From: an uncultured Granulosicoccaceae bacterium
GTDB taxonomy: Bacteria > Pseudomonadota > Gammaproteobacteria > Granulosicoccales > Granulosicoccaceae
NCBI GenBank assembly: GCA_937922675.1
Contig: CALAJN010000002.1
Location: 1-64,000, forward strand
Reading direction: 5' to 3'
Length of the DNA: 64,000 nt
The notes beneath the pieces are model-generated. The model had not been told where the DNA came from, did no database searches, and saw nothing but the letters and a program-made list of their open reading frames with translations. Below, in pieces: positions 27,690 through 37,327 of the stretch (positions are counted from its first letter, which is position 1; each line of letters starts with the position of its first letter). Both the position numbers and the translations under genes were made by a program.

Positions 27690-28190
27690 ATGAATACCTT
27701 ATCGCGCCGTTTCGGTGCCCTGATTGCCCCTGGTGTGGCCGCATTGATGTTGTTTGCCTCGCCAGCCACTTTTGCAGCCGAGCCGGTCAATACGCTTGAG
27801 AAACAAGGGCTTCTCAGTGGATACAAGACGTCTGGTATTGCCATACGTGGCTATGACACGGTTGCCTACTGGACGGAAGGTGCACCCCGCGAGGGTACTG
27901 CCGAATTCGCCACCGACTGGATGGGGGCAACCTGGCAGTTTGCCTCGGCCGATAACATGGCTCTCTTCGAGGGTGATCCTGAGCGTTATGCGCCGCAATA
28001 CGGTGGCTATTGTGCCTTTGGAGTTGCACAGGATGCGCTGGTCAAGATCGAGCCAGAAAACTGGTCCATCGTCGATGACAAGCTCTACCTGAATTACAAC
28101 GACAGCGTGCAGTCACAGTGGAACGCCGACGTGCCAGGCTTCATTGCTCAGGCAGACGCCAAGTTCGAGGCGCTACTCGCTAGCGAGTAG
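27690..28190 (+). CDS. Exported YHS-domain protein, 166 aa
   Basis: A signal peptide (RRFGALIAPGVAALMLFAS, cleavage after TFA) precedes a YHS domain: GIAIRGYDTVAYWTEGAP, WQFASADNMALFEGDPERY, APQYGGYCAFGVAQ. YHS domains are short metal-associated folds found in copper/heavy-metal proteins and, as here, in stand-alone periplasmic proteins of unknown role. Start ambiguous between GTG 27684 and ATG 27690. Its last 11 nt overlap the convergent EamA transporter gene. Confidence 0.85.
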   Translation: MNTLSRRFGALIAPGVAALMLFASPATFAAEPVNTLEKQGLLSGYKTSGIAIRGYDTVAYWTEGAPREGTAEFATDWMGATWQFASADNMALFEGDPERYAPQYGGYCAFGVAQDALVKIEPENWSIVDDKLYLNYNDSVQSQWNADVPGFIAQADAKFEALLASE

Positions 28191-29082
28191 GGTCCTTGGC
28201 AGGTTTCACGGCGGTGGTCAGCGCAGTACCTGCCACGATGACCACCGCCCCCAGTACGATCATCAGCGTGAGCTGCTCGTCGAGCAAGAGCATGCCCCAG
28301 CCGATGCCAAAGACCGGGATGATGTAGGTTACCGCAACCGCCTGCGTCGCGCCCAGCGATGCGATCAGGCGAAAGAACAACAAATAGGCAATACCGGTGC
28401 ACACCACACCGAGTACCACAACCGCAACCCACAAGCGCAGGTCTCCAGGGGTTGTCTCCGGCCATGTAGCCAAGCCGGGCCCAAGAAGAGCCAGTGTTGC
28501 AGAAATCTGGCTTCCGGTAGCTATGGCAAGCGGGTTGATACCCCTGAGTTTGCCACGCGCAATATTGGCACCCAGCCCATAGGCAGCGGTGGCTGCCACG
28601 CCTGCTGCAAAGGCGAGCACGAGGGAGTTGAGGTCGGTAATCGCCGCCTTGCCTGATCCTGCAACAAGGATAACAACGCCCACCACACCGAGGATCATGC
28701 CAACGACTTGTAGCTGGCTCAGTCGATCCTTGTACCAGGCAAAGGCGATGGCTGCAGTCCACAGCGGTGCCGCTGAATTGAGAATGGAGGTAACACCAGC
28801 ACTGAGACTCAAGCTGGCGTAGCCGAGCAAGACAAAGGGGATGGCCGAGTTGACGAGTCCGACCAGGCCGATGCCTCGGAGGTTGTGCTTGAGTGCTGGC
28901 CAGGCGTTGCGCGCTAGGAGTATGCACAGCAGGGTCACAGCCCCGATTCCGCAACGCAGCATGGCTAGCGTCATGGGGCCGAGTTCAGGGGCGGCGATGC
29001 GCATGCACAGAAACGACGAGCCCCAGATGGCTGCGAGCAACAGGAATTCGACAGCGTTACGTGCGGGCATCATTGGCTGCAA
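28180..29082 (-). CDS. EamA/DMT-family transporter, 300 aa
   Basis: Ten transmembrane helices arranged as two EamA repeats: LLLAAIWGSSFLCMRIAAPE opens the first and AAGVAATAAYGLGANIARGK the second. Such proteins usually export amino acids or other metabolites. PxxAPLW and GSSF-type motifs of the family are visible (ILNSAAPLWTAAIAFAW). Substrate unknown. A truncated homolog lies divergently at 29264-29574. Confidence 0.88.
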   Translation of the reverse strand: MQPMMPARNAVEFLLLAAIWGSSFLCMRIAAPELGPMTLAMLRCGIGAVTLLCILLARNAWPALKHNLRGIGLVGLVNSAIPFVLLGYASLSLSAGVTSILNSAAPLWTAAIAFAWYKDRLSQLQVVGMILGVVGVVILVAGSGKAAITDLNSLVLAFAAGVAATAAYGLGANIARGKLRGINPLAIATGSQISATLALLGPGLATWPETTPGDLRLWVAVVVLGVVCTGIAYLLFFRLIASLGATQAVAVTYIIPVFGIGWGMLLLDEQLTLMIVLGAVVIVAGTALTTAVKPAKDPTR

Positions 29083-29263
29083 TGAGTAGGTGCGCGCAGA
29101 GTGCCAGCTATTGAAGAGGTTTGCCTACCGTTTTTATCAGGGCAATTCGGCACGGACTGGTACGAAGGCACAGGAGAAAACGTGTGCGGAAGCGTGTTCA
29201 AGCTGCTACTGGCTTTGGCATGGCAGACTGTCTCTGGCAGCCGCGGTTGTCGAGGTCAAAGCG

Positions 29264-29574
29264 ATGAAGTGTCACGTACCCACAGCAGCACTTGCTGCGC
29301 TTTTTGTAGTGTTGTGGAGTTCGGGTTGGATAGTTGCGCAAATTGGTGTTGCTGACATCGCATTGTTTACGATGCTGGTTGCCCGCTATGCCGTTGTCAC
29401 GTTTGTGGTGGGTCTGGTGTCGCTCGCACGTCGCTCCTGGCGGGCCTGACCTTTTTGACTCCCCCAGCGACAATGATGATCGCGTGGTTGGTTTTTAGCC
29501 AGCCGATCGGTGTTACCGATCTTGTCGGTCTGAGCATCGCGGCGATCGGCGTCGCAATTACGCTGTATCGACCG
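29264..29574 (+). pseudogene. EamA/DMT transporter pseudogene with internal deletion
   Basis: The N-terminal piece from ATG 29264 (ALFVVLWSSGWIVAQIGVAD, then TMLVARYAVVTFVVGLVSLA) is a standard EamA first repeat and hits a stop at 29447-29449. In the next frame, overlapping that stop, the C-terminal end of an EamA second repeat appears (LTFLTPPATMMIAWLVFSQ, VTDLVGLSIAAIGVAITL). Roughly 200 residues between them are missing and the junction is out of frame. The C-terminal frame then runs on to 29775 without its normal stop. It is not a recent copy of the EamA gene on its left, as the sequences differ. Confidence 0.8.
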
Positions 29575-29813
29575 AGAGAGACACTGCAATACAGAGCACA
29601 GATGCGTCACGCTTCTGGTATGCCACAAAGGGTGGTGCTCGACATCGAGCTGCAGGGAGACGGCGAGCACATACGACTCAATGGCGTATGCATCGCGCGC
29701 GCAAAGAGACGCCCGGAAAGGAAAGTCACGACAATGCCGGCTGCAGCCTGCGTTTCGGTATACCTTTGTGGGTAAGGCTCATGCCCGAAAACCGCTGAAA
29801 CCGACGCTGCACC

Positions 29814-30821
29814 ATGACTCAGACACAGACCTTACGTGCCTTGATCGATCCGCTCAGAATGGCACAATACAACTGGGAACCTGCTGTTGTGCGTGCTGCC
29901 ATGGCTCAGGCCTTCGCGCCCGATGGGGTCGTGCGTGTCTGCCACCCTTTTGGTGATCTACAAGCGGCCGATCTGTACGAACAATTGTATGCTCCACTGG
30001 TAAGTGCCGTGCCGGACATCGAGCGGCGCGACACCATCCTTGTCTCAGGGACTGATGGCGGCGGCCATGCCTGGGTGGGTTGTGGCGGCTACTACACCGG
30101 TGCCTTCATGCAGGCCTGGCTAGGTATCCCGCCCACGCGACGTCAGGTCGCGATTCGCTTCCATGAGTTCTATCAAGTCATCGACGGCAAGATTGTCGAG
30201 GCGCATCTGTTGTGGGATCTGCCGCATGTGATGATGCAGGCCGGAGTCTGGCCGATGGGTGCATCCCTTGGCCGCGAGTGGCAGGTGCCCGGGCCGAGTA
30301 CTCAGGATGGATTGTCAGTGCGTGAGACGGATGATGATCTCTCTCGTCGCAGTCTTGAGCGTGTCACTGCCATGCTGGGGGACATGGGCAGGCATCCGAA
30401 GGAGCCTGCGGAGGCGATGCGTCTTGAGACACATTGGCATCCACGTTTCAGTTGGTATGGGCCGTCCGGTATTGGCACTCAGCGCGGTGTTGCCGGGTTC
30501 AGACATGGGCACCAGATTCCCTTCCTTGCAGCTCTTCCCGATCGTCGTGGTGGATACCGGGGAGAAGGTCACTTCTTTGCCGAGGGCAACTACGTCGCGG
30601 TCACCGGGTGGCCCAACATGGCAATGACGGTGACCGGGTCGGGGTGGCTCGGGATAGCGCCGACGGGTGCAGAGATCACCATGAAGAGCCTTGATTTCTG
30701 GCGCATTGAAAATGATGTGATCCGCGAGAACTGGGTGCTCATCGATCTGTTGGACGTGTGGGATCAGTTGGGCGTGGATGTGTTCGCGCGCATGCGAGAG
30801 CTGGTGGATGGACCTGCTTGA
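29814..30821 (+). CDS. Tandem SnoaL-like (NTF2-fold) protein, 335 aa
   Basis: Two NTF2-like alpha+beta barrel domains of the SnoaL/ester-cyclase type in one chain. The first (about 5-150) shows WVGCGGYYTGAF and IRFHEFYQVIDGKIVEAHLL. The second (about 185-330) shows HWHPRFSWYGPSGIGTQRG, FAEGNYVAVTGWPNMAM and LDFWRIENDVIRENWVLID. Stand-alone double-domain members occur near catabolic genes; the reaction is unknown. It overlaps the convergent kinase-like gene by 58 bp. Confidence 0.75.
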   Translation: MTQTQTLRALIDPLRMAQYNWEPAVVRAAMAQAFAPDGVVRVCHPFGDLQAADLYEQLYAPLVSAVPDIERRDTILVSGTDGGGHAWVGCGGYYTGAFMQAWLGIPPTRRQVAIRFHEFYQVIDGKIVEAHLLWDLPHVMMQAGVWPMGASLGREWQVPGPSTQDGLSVRETDDDLSRRSLERVTAMLGDMGRHPKEPAEAMRLETHWHPRFSWYGPSGIGTQRGVAGFRHGHQIPFLAALPDRRGGYRGEGHFFAEGNYVAVTGWPNMAMTVTGSGWLGIAPTGAEITMKSLDFWRIENDVIRENWVLIDLLDVWDQLGVDVFARMRELVDGPA

Positions 30822-31834
30822 TGGCAGGCTAGCGCGCGGGCGGTCATGCCCGCTGACCAGCTGTTGCGTTTGTAGTGGTTTGGTGCCCAACCGGCGAGAA
30901 AGCGTTCAAAGTCTGCGATCGCTGCCGGAAGCAGGGCACGCCAGTCGGCTTCAAGTGCTTGATGATCCACCGTTGTCGGCAGGTGTTCGCGCAGGCGTGC
31001 AAAGTAGATATCGGTGAGTGCATCGGCGTGTCTCAACAGTGCCGCTTCGTCCAAGGCGCTGCCGAGAAAGTAGGCAAGGTCACGCACACCGGGTCCGTGC
31101 CCGACATACTGAAAATCGACCGCTGCCACCCGCTCATGGTCTGCGCTGAAACAGAAGTTGGCGAGTTTGGCGTCTCCGTGAACCAGGGTTGTAAAAGCGG
31201 TATTGGCCAAAGCCTGATCCAGCGCTTTTGCCGCGTGCTTCAATGGACTGTCGGGCATTGCTGCAAGCTCATCCTGACGTGTGTCCAGATGCCAGTAGCA
31301 TCCGGTGGGCCATAGCTCGGATGCAAGGGCGCCAAGCTGCGAGGCGTGCAAGGCTGCGAGCCAATCGAGGCAGGGCAAGATGCCGCTGTCATCGAGTCCC
31401 TCAGGATCGAGGTACTCGGGCTGGTGCGGAAACTCCGCATCGAGATCTTCCATGATCAGCGTGAGTGCCCCGGTCTTGTCGACATGGACACTCAAGGCTG
31501 CAGGGACCCGACACGACGCAGGTAGTGAGTGGGCGTGTTGACGGTACCAGGCCGCCTCTACCTGATACGAGCGGCGCTTGCGTTGTTCACTGGCGTCGCC
31601 GTCCCATCCTCGCGGGTGCATGACCTTGTCCGGTGGGCGAACGTACTTGATGATCACCGATGCGGGTTCGCCCTCGCAAAAGTGTGCGCGCAACAGTCGC
31701 CCATAATCACTCCACAGAGACTGAACCGTACGCAGGGATTCGAGTTCGCGGCCTCCGGTACAGGCCACTAGTTGCTTTCGTGCGGCCTCGTCGAGACTAT
31801 CCCCATCCAACGTAGTCTTGAGCGATTGATTCAT
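30764..31834 (-). CDS. Small-molecule phosphotransferase (choline/ecdysteroid kinase-like, APH fold), 356 aa
   Basis: Protein-kinase-like fold. The catalytic loop TTLVHGDAKLANFCF (HGDxKxxN) is near residue 235 and the metal-binding AAVDFQYVGHGPGVRDLAYF near residue 255. GALTLIMEDLDAEFP fits the hinge. Likely ATP-dependent phosphorylation of a hydroxyl group on a small metabolite. ATG 31834 (MNQSLKT) chosen; a 15-codon longer reading exists. The C-terminus overlaps the convergent SnoaL-like gene by 58 bp. Confidence 0.8.
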   Translation of the reverse strand: MNQSLKTTLDGDSLDEAARKQLVACTGGRELESLRTVQSLWSDYGRLLRAHFCEGEPASVIIKYVRPPDKVMHPRGWDGDASEQRKRRSYQVEAAWYRQHAHSLPASCRVPAALSVHVDKTGALTLIMEDLDAEFPHQPEYLDPEGLDDSGILPCLDWLAALHASQLGALASELWPTGCYWHLDTRQDELAAMPDSPLKHAAKALDQALANTAFTTLVHGDAKLANFCFSADHERVAAVDFQYVGHGPGVRDLAYFLGSALDEAALLRHADALTDIYFARLREHLPTTVDHQALEADWRALLPAAIADFERFLAGWAPNHYKRNSWSAGMTARALACHQAGPSTSSRMRANTSTPN

Positions 31835-31946
31835 CCGCAGGTGTTCGGCGCCCGTTGTAGGAAAACAAGGTGTTACCACGTAAAGTCGCGTCTATCTTCG
31901 CACGTATTTTTTGTGCCCAACTTTCGTACGAATTCTCAACAAAGCA

Positions 31947-32444
31947 ATGAACTTGCCTTTCGTCCAGCTTGTCGCCGCAGCGCTGCTGCTCCCGACCATG
32001 GCTATGTCGCAGTCGACCGGTGTGGCCCAAGGCGCGGCAAACTCCATAGCCGCGGTAGGTTACTGGGTTACACCCAACTTCAGCTCGATTATTCGTATCA
32101 CCACCTGCAAGGAGTCACAGCTCTGCGCAGAGCTTGTCTGGTTGTACGAGGTGTCCATTGACGGTCGTCGGATGCTCGACAAGGATAATCCCGACGAGTC
32201 CTTGCGCCGGCGTCCAATCGTGGGCCTGGAGTTGTTTCGCAACATGAAGGCGACACGCTCGGGATGGTCCGGGCGAATATACAACCCCGGTGACGGACGT
32301 CGCTACAAGGCCACAGTGACTCAACCCGCTCGACACCAGCTCAAACTGCGTGGATGCTGGGGACCCTTCTGCAAGCGTCAGACCTGGCGGCGCTTGAGTA
32401 CAGTGAAGATGCCGACCGAAGGCCAGCTGTCAGCGCGCCGCTAG
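31947..32444 (+). CDS. DUF2147-family secreted protein, 165 aa
   Basis: Signal peptide MNLPFVQLVAAALLLPTMA, cleaved near residue 21. DUF2147 pattern: VGYWVTPNFSSIIRITTC (G.W.T....I.I..C), ELVWLYEVSIDGRRMLDKDN, GLELFRNMKATRSGWSGRIYNPGDGR and YKATVTQ. The tail LKLRGCWGPFCKRQTWRR closes the beta-rich domain. Function unknown across the family, sometimes linked to envelope stress. An in-frame ATG or GTG upstream (31911) would precede the signal peptide and is less likely. Confidence 0.8.
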   Translation: MNLPFVQLVAAALLLPTMAMSQSTGVAQGAANSIAAVGYWVTPNFSSIIRITTCKESQLCAELVWLYEVSIDGRRMLDKDNPDESLRRRPIVGLELFRNMKATRSGWSGRIYNPGDGRRYKATVTQPARHQLKLRGCWGPFCKRQTWRRLSTVKMPTEGQLSARR

Positions 32445-32467
32445 CCCTTTGTGCGCAGCGGCCAGGC

Positions 32468-33277
32468 TTAGTTGGGCATACGCTTGCGCGCGGCTGACAG
32501 CGGCTTCATTACCTCAAGCATCTCGTGGTGAACTTTCGGGGTTGCGGCGATAAGATCGCCACTGCTACGCCAGGTGTCACCACCGTCAAAGTCGTTGATC
32601 AGTCCGCCCGCCTCGCGCACCAACAGTGCACCTGCTGCCAGATCCCACTCAGACAGACCGAGTAACCAGGCGCCATCGAGCCTGCCCGCTGCGACGTAGG
32701 CGAGATCGAGCGCTGCCGAGCCAAGACGGCGCACGCCTGAGCAGCGTTCCGTGTAATGACGTGCGGTGCGTTGGTAGAAATCCAGATCCTGTTGAGTGCG
32801 GTTTGGAAAGCCGGAGCCAAGCAGAGCATCGGCAAGATGCTGGGTTTTTTTGACGCGCAGGCGCTTGGCGTCGAGAAACGCACCATCACCTTTGCCAGCG
32901 GTAAACAGCTCCTGGCGCGTCGGGTCGTAGATCACGGCCTGAAACAAGCGGTCTTGCTTGAGCAACGCAATCGACACACTGAAGTGCGGCAAGCCGTGCA
33001 GAAAATTCATCGTGCCGTCGAGCGGATCGATGACCCAGCGGTACTCGGCATCCGCCGAACCGGTCAGGCCGGATTCCTCGCCGAGAAAGGCATGGTCTGC
33101 ATAGGAGCGCTTGAGCACCGAGATAATTTCGGCCTCGGCCTGCCGATCGACTTCGGTCACAAAATCGTTGTGGCCCTTGGTCTCAACCTGCAGGGTGTCC
33201 AGTCGACCCATGCTTTGTGTGATGACGCGCCCGGCGGCACGGGCGGCGCGAACGCCGATATTCAGCATCGGATGCAT
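32468..33277 (-). CDS. suhB: Inositol-1-monophosphatase family protein SuhB
   Basis: Mg-dependent phosphatase that in E. coli also acts in ribosomal RNA antitermination. Starts MHPMLNIGVRAARAAG exactly as its homologs. Metal-binding motifs: AFLGEESG, WVIDPLDGTMNFLHGLPHF and LSEWDLAAGALLVREAGG. 269 aa. Divergent from trmJ across 95 bp, a conserved pairing in gammaproteobacteria. Confidence 0.96.
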   Translation of the reverse strand: MHPMLNIGVRAARAAGRVITQSMGRLDTLQVETKGHNDFVTEVDRQAEAEIISVLKRSYADHAFLGEESGLTGSADAEYRWVIDPLDGTMNFLHGLPHFSVSIALLKQDRLFQAVIYDPTRQELFTAGKGDGAFLDAKRLRVKKTQHLADALLGSGFPNRTQQDLDFYQRTARHYTERCSGVRRLGSAALDLAYVAAGRLDGAWLLGLSEWDLAAGALLVREAGGLINDFDGGDTWRSSGDLIAATPKVHHEMLEVMKPLSAARKRMPN

Positions 33278-33372
33278 GAGCAGGACAGGGCAGAAGTTCA
33301 GGGGCGCACAGTGTAGTCCGCAGTTGACGGTGCGTGCGGCTCAAGAGCATGTTTGCGTGAGATCATGCGCCG

Positions 33373-34155
33373 ATGAGCTCGATAGTCTTCATACTTGTTG
33401 GTACCACTCACGCCGGCAACCTTGGTGCCGCCGCCCGTGCCATTCGCACCATGGGTTTTGACACGCTGCGACTGGTAGATACCGTATCGCCGCGCAAGGA
33501 CGAGGCGCTGGCGCGTGCCTCAGGTGCGCAACCCGTGCTTGAGTCCGCGGCGCGGTTTGACAGGCTTGCCGAGGCGATCGCCGATTGTCAGGCGGTATAC
33601 GGCACCAGCGCTCGGCAGCGGCATCTATCGGTGCCATTGCTGTCGTGCCGTGAGGCCTGCGAAATGGCCGCTACGTCAATCACCTCGGAGCTTGCGCCAC
33701 TTGAGCGTGTTGCCTTTGTGTTTGGCCGTGAGCGATCCGGTTTGACCAACGAGGAGCTGGATCTGTGTACGCGGCACTTGCACATACCAACAGATCCTGA
33801 TTTCAGCTCCTTGAATCTCGGGGCAGCGGTGCAGGTGGTGGCCTATGAAGCGGCATCGGCGTTGGCAGCTCAAGGCGGCGGCGCGCCTGCAACAACCTCG
33901 GGCAAGGAGGAAGATCCGCCAGTGAGCAGCGATTCGATGGAGCATCTGCATGCTCATCTTGAGAGGGTGATGATCAATACCGGGTTTCTGGATCCGGCAC
34001 GCCCGCGCCATCTCATGCGACGGCTAAAGCGTTACTTTGAACGCAATCGGCCCAGTGAAAATGAAATGGCGATACTGCGGGGAATCCTGTCAGCCACAGA
34101 AAACCCGCGCCCGCCCGCTCCTGAGAAGCGCGCCCCTGTGCCGGGCAAGGACTGA
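33373..34155 (+). CDS. trmJ: tRNA (cytidine/uridine-2'-O-)-methyltransferase TrmJ
   Basis: SPOUT methyltransferase that modifies tRNA position 32. Motifs: THAGNLGAAARAIRTMGF, VFGRERSGLTNEELDLC and SLNLGAAVQVVAYEA (trefoil-knot SAM site). 260 aa. Followed by cysE and the isc genes, the same order as in many pseudomonads. Confidence 0.94.
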   Translation: MSSIVFILVGTTHAGNLGAAARAIRTMGFDTLRLVDTVSPRKDEALARASGAQPVLESAARFDRLAEAIADCQAVYGTSARQRHLSVPLLSCREACEMAATSITSELAPLERVAFVFGRERSGLTNEELDLCTRHLHIPTDPDFSSLNLGAAVQVVAYEAASALAAQGGGAPATTSGKEEDPPVSSDSMEHLHAHLERVMINTGFLDPARPRHLMRRLKRYFERNRPSENEMAILRGILSATENPRPPAPEKRAPVPGKD

Positions 34156-34226
34156 CCTGATGCTGTCCGGCAGAGCAGCGTATGATGACCCAGCGTTCCA
34201 GTTTGATATTCCGTGATTGTCCGGCC

Positions 34227-34955
34227 ATGTGGGATCTGATCAAAGAAGACGTTACTTGCGTGTTTCAGCGCGACCCGGCGGCACGCAGCGTGTTCGAAGT
34301 GTTGACCTGTTACTCAGGGGTTCATGCATTGCTGTTGCATCGCTTGAACCATGTGCTGTGGAAGCGTGGCCTGCGATGGCCAGCGCGTTTTCTCGCCAAC
34401 CTGGGCCGGTGGTTGACCGGTATCGAGATCCATCCGGGAGCCGTTATCGGGCGCCGTTTCTTTGTTGACCATGGCACTGGCGTGGTCATCGGTGAGACCG
34501 CAGAGATCGGCGACGATGTCACGCTCTATCAGGGCGTTACTCTGGGCGGGCGCACCCTGGACGATGGCAAACGACACCCAACGCTGGAGGATGGCGTAGT
34601 CGTGGGTGCTGGAGCAAAGATTCTCGGGCCCTTCACGGTCGGCGACTTGGCACGGGTTGGTTCCAACGCGGTTGTGCTGGACGCTGTGCCGGCCGGGGCC
34701 ACTGTGGTGGGTGTGCCTGCACGAGTGGTGCGCTGCCGGGACGAGAATCGAAAGTGTCTTGATCTGATCACGGGTGCCCCGGTTCAAGACGCTCCGACGC
34801 CGTTTGCGGCCTACGGTATGGATGGCTCCGAGGATATTGATGAACCTCTGGCTCCGGTCGTTGAGCGTTTGGAGGAGGAGCTTGCGGCGCTGCGAGCGGA
34901 GGTGCGGCAGATGCGCGCTGAGGCACGAGCGCCCGGCAGGACGGCTGCCAAGTAA
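34227..34955 (+). CDS. cysE: Serine O-acetyltransferase
   Basis: First committed step of cysteine synthesis (serine + acetyl-CoA). Start ATG 34227 aligns with homologs ([20 protein letters not shown]). Left-handed beta-helix hexapeptide repeats with the catalytic His: [40 protein letters not shown]. After the repeats a long helical tail ([19 protein letters not shown]) looks like a coiled coil. 242 aa. Sits just before iscR, feeding cysteine to IscS. Confidence 0.94.
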   Translation: MWDLIKEDVTCVFQRDPAARSVFEVLTCYSGVHALLLHRLNHVLWKRGLRWPARFLANLGRWLTGIEIHPGAVIGRRFFVDHGTGVVIGETAEIGDDVTLYQGVTLGGRTLDDGKRHPTLEDGVVVGAGAKILGPFTVGDLARVGSNAVVLDAVPAGATVVGVPARVVRCRDENRKCLDLITGAPVQDAPTPFAAYGMDGSEDIDEPLAPVVERLEEELAALRAEVRQMRAEARAPGRTAAK

Positions 34956-34994
34956 GGCGCAAGGGCTCAATTGGCGAGTCATCGGTGCTGATTA

Positions 34995-35019
34995 ATACTT
35001 GACTAGTTTGCTAGGTTAT
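34995..35019 (+). promoter_or_regulatory. IscR type 1 binding site in the isc promoter
   Basis: The 25-bp stretch beginning ATACTTGACTAG matches the type 1 IscR consensus (ATA-S-Y-TGACT-R-WWW-Y-AGTC-RR-S-TAT) at about 20 of 25 positions, strongest in the left half. It includes a TTGACT that could be the -35 element. It lies 38 bp before the iscR ATG. Known biology: holo-IscR represses its own operon from such a site, so Fe-S demand controls the operon. Confidence 0.7.
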
Positions 35020-35056
35020 GAGAGCCTAGGTGCTGACAAGAACGCGGATGAGTCCG

Positions 35057-35560
35057 ATGAAGCTCACCACCAAGGGTCGTTACGCCGTAACAGCGATGCT
35101 CGATCTGGCCTTGAATAGCGAGCAGGGACCTGTTCCGTTGGCTGCGATCAGTGAGCGCCAGGAAATCTCCCTGTCTTACCTTGAGCAGTTGTTCTCGCGT
35201 CTGCGCAAGAACGGTCTGGTTGTCAGCACACGTGGTCCTGGCGGCGGATATCGGGTCGCGCGCTCGCTGGATCAGGTGGCGGTCTCGGAGATTATTGGCG
35301 CCGTCAACGAATCGGTTGACGCAACGCAGTGTTCCGGCGCAGAAAACTGCTTGAGCAGTGGACGTTGTCTGACTCACGATCTGTGGGAAGACCTCTCAGC
35401 GCAGATCGAGGAATTTCTCAGCGGTGTATCGCTTGCAGATATGATTGCGCGCCACCGCGACCGGCCCGCAGTGCATTCGGGTGATCTGCGTCGAGGTCAG
35501 GACATTGTCATTGCGCCGCCCGGCCACATCACAGCACCAATTTCGCGCAGCGCCGTATAG
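35057..35560 (+). CDS. iscR: Fe-S cluster assembly transcriptional regulator IscR
   Basis: Rrf2-family repressor. Start [19 protein letters not shown] matches homologs, so ATG 35057 is used. Winged helix: [17 protein letters not shown] and [13 protein letters not shown]. The cluster ligands are in [13 protein letters not shown] followed by LTHDLW (three Cys and His, about 92-107). The C-terminus carries about 25 residues more than E. coli IscR. First gene of the isc operon; a type 1 site lies upstream. Confidence 0.96.
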   Translation: MKLTTKGRYAVTAMLDLALNSEQGPVPLAAISERQEISLSYLEQLFSRLRKNGLVVSTRGPGGGYRVARSLDQVAVSEIIGAVNESVDATQCSGAENCLSSGRCLTHDLWEDLSAQIEEFLSGVSLADMIARHRDRPAVHSGDLRRGQDIVIAPPGHITAPISRSAV

Positions 35561-35595
35561 GTAGCTGTCAAATATAGTTAAAGAGGTCACATCAC

Positions 35596-36819
35596 GTGAG
35601 TGCGTTGAACGTTCCGATTTACATGGACTACTCGTCCACCACACCCGTTGACGAGCGCGTGGCCGAGAAGATGTCCGAGTGCCTGACTCGTCAAGGTCAC
35701 TTCGGCAACCCGGCTTCTCGCTCACATCCCTTTGGATGGACGGCGGATGAGCTTGTGGAGCAAGCCCGCGCCAACGTCGCCGAGTTGCTTGGGGCTGACC
35801 CGAGAGAGATTGTCTGGACCTCTGGTGCCACCGAGTCGGACAACCTTGCGATCAAGGGGGCGGCGCACTTCAACGTCAAGAAGGGCAAGCACATCGTTAC
35901 CTTGAAGACCGAGCACAAGGCGGTACTCGACACCTGTCGCCAGCTCGAGCGTGAAGGGTTTGAAGTGACCTACCTCGAGCCGCTCAAGAACGGTCTTCTG
36001 GATTTTGATGCCTTCGAGGCGGCGCTGCGCGATGACACCACGGTTGTGTCAATCATGCATGTACAAAACGAGATCGGTGTCATTCAGGACATCCCGCGCA
36101 TCGGGCGCATTTGTCGCGACCGTGGCATCGTGTTTCACGTTGATGCAGCGCAGAGCCCGGGCAAGGTCGCCATTGACGTTGATGAAATGAACGTGGATTT
36201 GATGTCTATCTGCGCGCACAAGGTCTATGGCCCCAAGGGTATTGGTGCGCTTTACGTGCGACGAAAGCCGCGTGTGCGTATTGCTGCGCAAATTCATGGC
36301 GGTGGTCACGAGCGCGGTATGCGTTCGGGCACGCTGCCTACCCACCAGATTGTGGGTATGGGTGAAGCTTTTCGTATCGCTCGGGAAGAGATGATGGAGG
36401 AGAACAAGCGCCTGGAGAAGTTGCGTGACCGCCTGAGTGCGGGCTTTGCCGATATGGAGGAGATCTACATCAACGGTGACACTGAACAGCGTATCCCTGG
36501 CAACCTCAACATCAGCTTCAATTTTGTTGAGGGCGAGAGTCTGATCATGTCAATGAAGGATGTAGCGGTGTCTTCAGGTTCTGCCTGCACCAGTGCAAGC
36601 CTGGAACCGTCCTACGTACTGCGTGCGCTTGGACGCAGTGATGAGCTCGCCCATAGCTCCATTCGCTTCACGATTGGTCGTTTCACGACCGAGGAAGAGA
36701 TCGACTTCACCATAAAGCAGACACGAGCAGCGGTTGAAAAGCTGCGTGAGTTGTCCCCACTGTGGGATATGCACAAAGAAGGGATCGACCTTGACTCTGT
36801 TCAGTGGGCCGCACACTGA
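35596..36819 (+). CDS. iscS: Cysteine desulfurase IscS
   Basis: PLP enzyme that removes sulfur from cysteine for Fe-S clusters and tRNA thiolation. [18 protein letters not shown] start; [16 protein letters not shown] holds the PLP Lys; the active-site loop [19 protein letters not shown] holds the persulfide Cys near residue 331. 407 aa. GTG start with AAAGAGG upstream. Confidence 0.97.
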   Translation: MSALNVPIYMDYSSTTPVDERVAEKMSECLTRQGHFGNPASRSHPFGWTADELVEQARANVAELLGADPREIVWTSGATESDNLAIKGAAHFNVKKGKHIVTLKTEHKAVLDTCRQLEREGFEVTYLEPLKNGLLDFDAFEAALRDDTTVVSIMHVQNEIGVIQDIPRIGRICRDRGIVFHVDAAQSPGKVAIDVDEMNVDLMSICAHKVYGPKGIGALYVRRKPRVRIAAQIHGGGHERGMRSGTLPTHQIVGMGEAFRIAREEMMEENKRLEKLRDRLSAGFADMEEIYINGDTEQRIPGNLNISFNFVEGESLIMSMKDVAVSSGSACTSASLEPSYVLRALGRSDELAHSSIRFTIGRFTTEEEIDFTIKQTRAAVEKLRELSPLWDMHKEGIDLDSVQWAAH

Positions 36820-36874
36820 CACCGTCTTTTTCTGACCGACCACACTCAAACACGCACTTCACAGGAATCACATC

Positions 36875-37288
36875 ATGGCTTACAGTGACAAGGTACTTGA
36901 CCACTACGAGAATCCGCGCAACGTTGGCGTACTCGACAAGGACGATCCCAATGTCGGCACCGGCATGGTGGGAGCGCCGGCTTGTGGCGACGTCATGCGT
37001 CTGCAACTGAAGGTGACCGACGATGGCATCATCGAAGATGCCAAGTTCAAGACCTATGGCTGTGGTTCAGCGATTGCGTCAAGCTCGCTGGTAACCGAGA
37101 TGGTCAAGGGCAAGACTATCGATGAAGTCGCAGCGATCAAGAACAAGGACATTGCTGACGAGCTCGCGCTGCCACCAGTCAAGATCCACTGCTCGGTACT
37201 GGCAGAAGATGCAATTGCTGCGGCCATCGCTGACATCCGTGCCAAGCGTGGCGAGTCGGCCGATGCGCCTGTCGCCGCTGCAAGCTGA
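36875..37288 (+). CDS. iscU: Fe-S cluster scaffold IscU
   Basis: All three cluster cysteines are present (GAPACGDVM, TYGCGSAIASSS, VKIHCSVLAEDA), and the HscA-recognition motif LPPVK stands directly before the third. MAYSDKVLDHYENPRNVG opens the protein. 137 aa including a short variable tail (RGESADAPVAAAS). Confidence 0.98.
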   Translation: MAYSDKVLDHYENPRNVGVLDKDDPNVGTGMVGAPACGDVMRLQLKVTDDGIIEDAKFKTYGCGSAIASSSLVTEMVKGKTIDEVAAIKNKDIADELALPPVKIHCSVLAEDAIAAAIADIRAKRGESADAPVAAAS

Positions 37289-37327
37289 TTGAGCGATAGC
37301 ATTCCTCTTCAGGCTTCCGGTCAAGCG

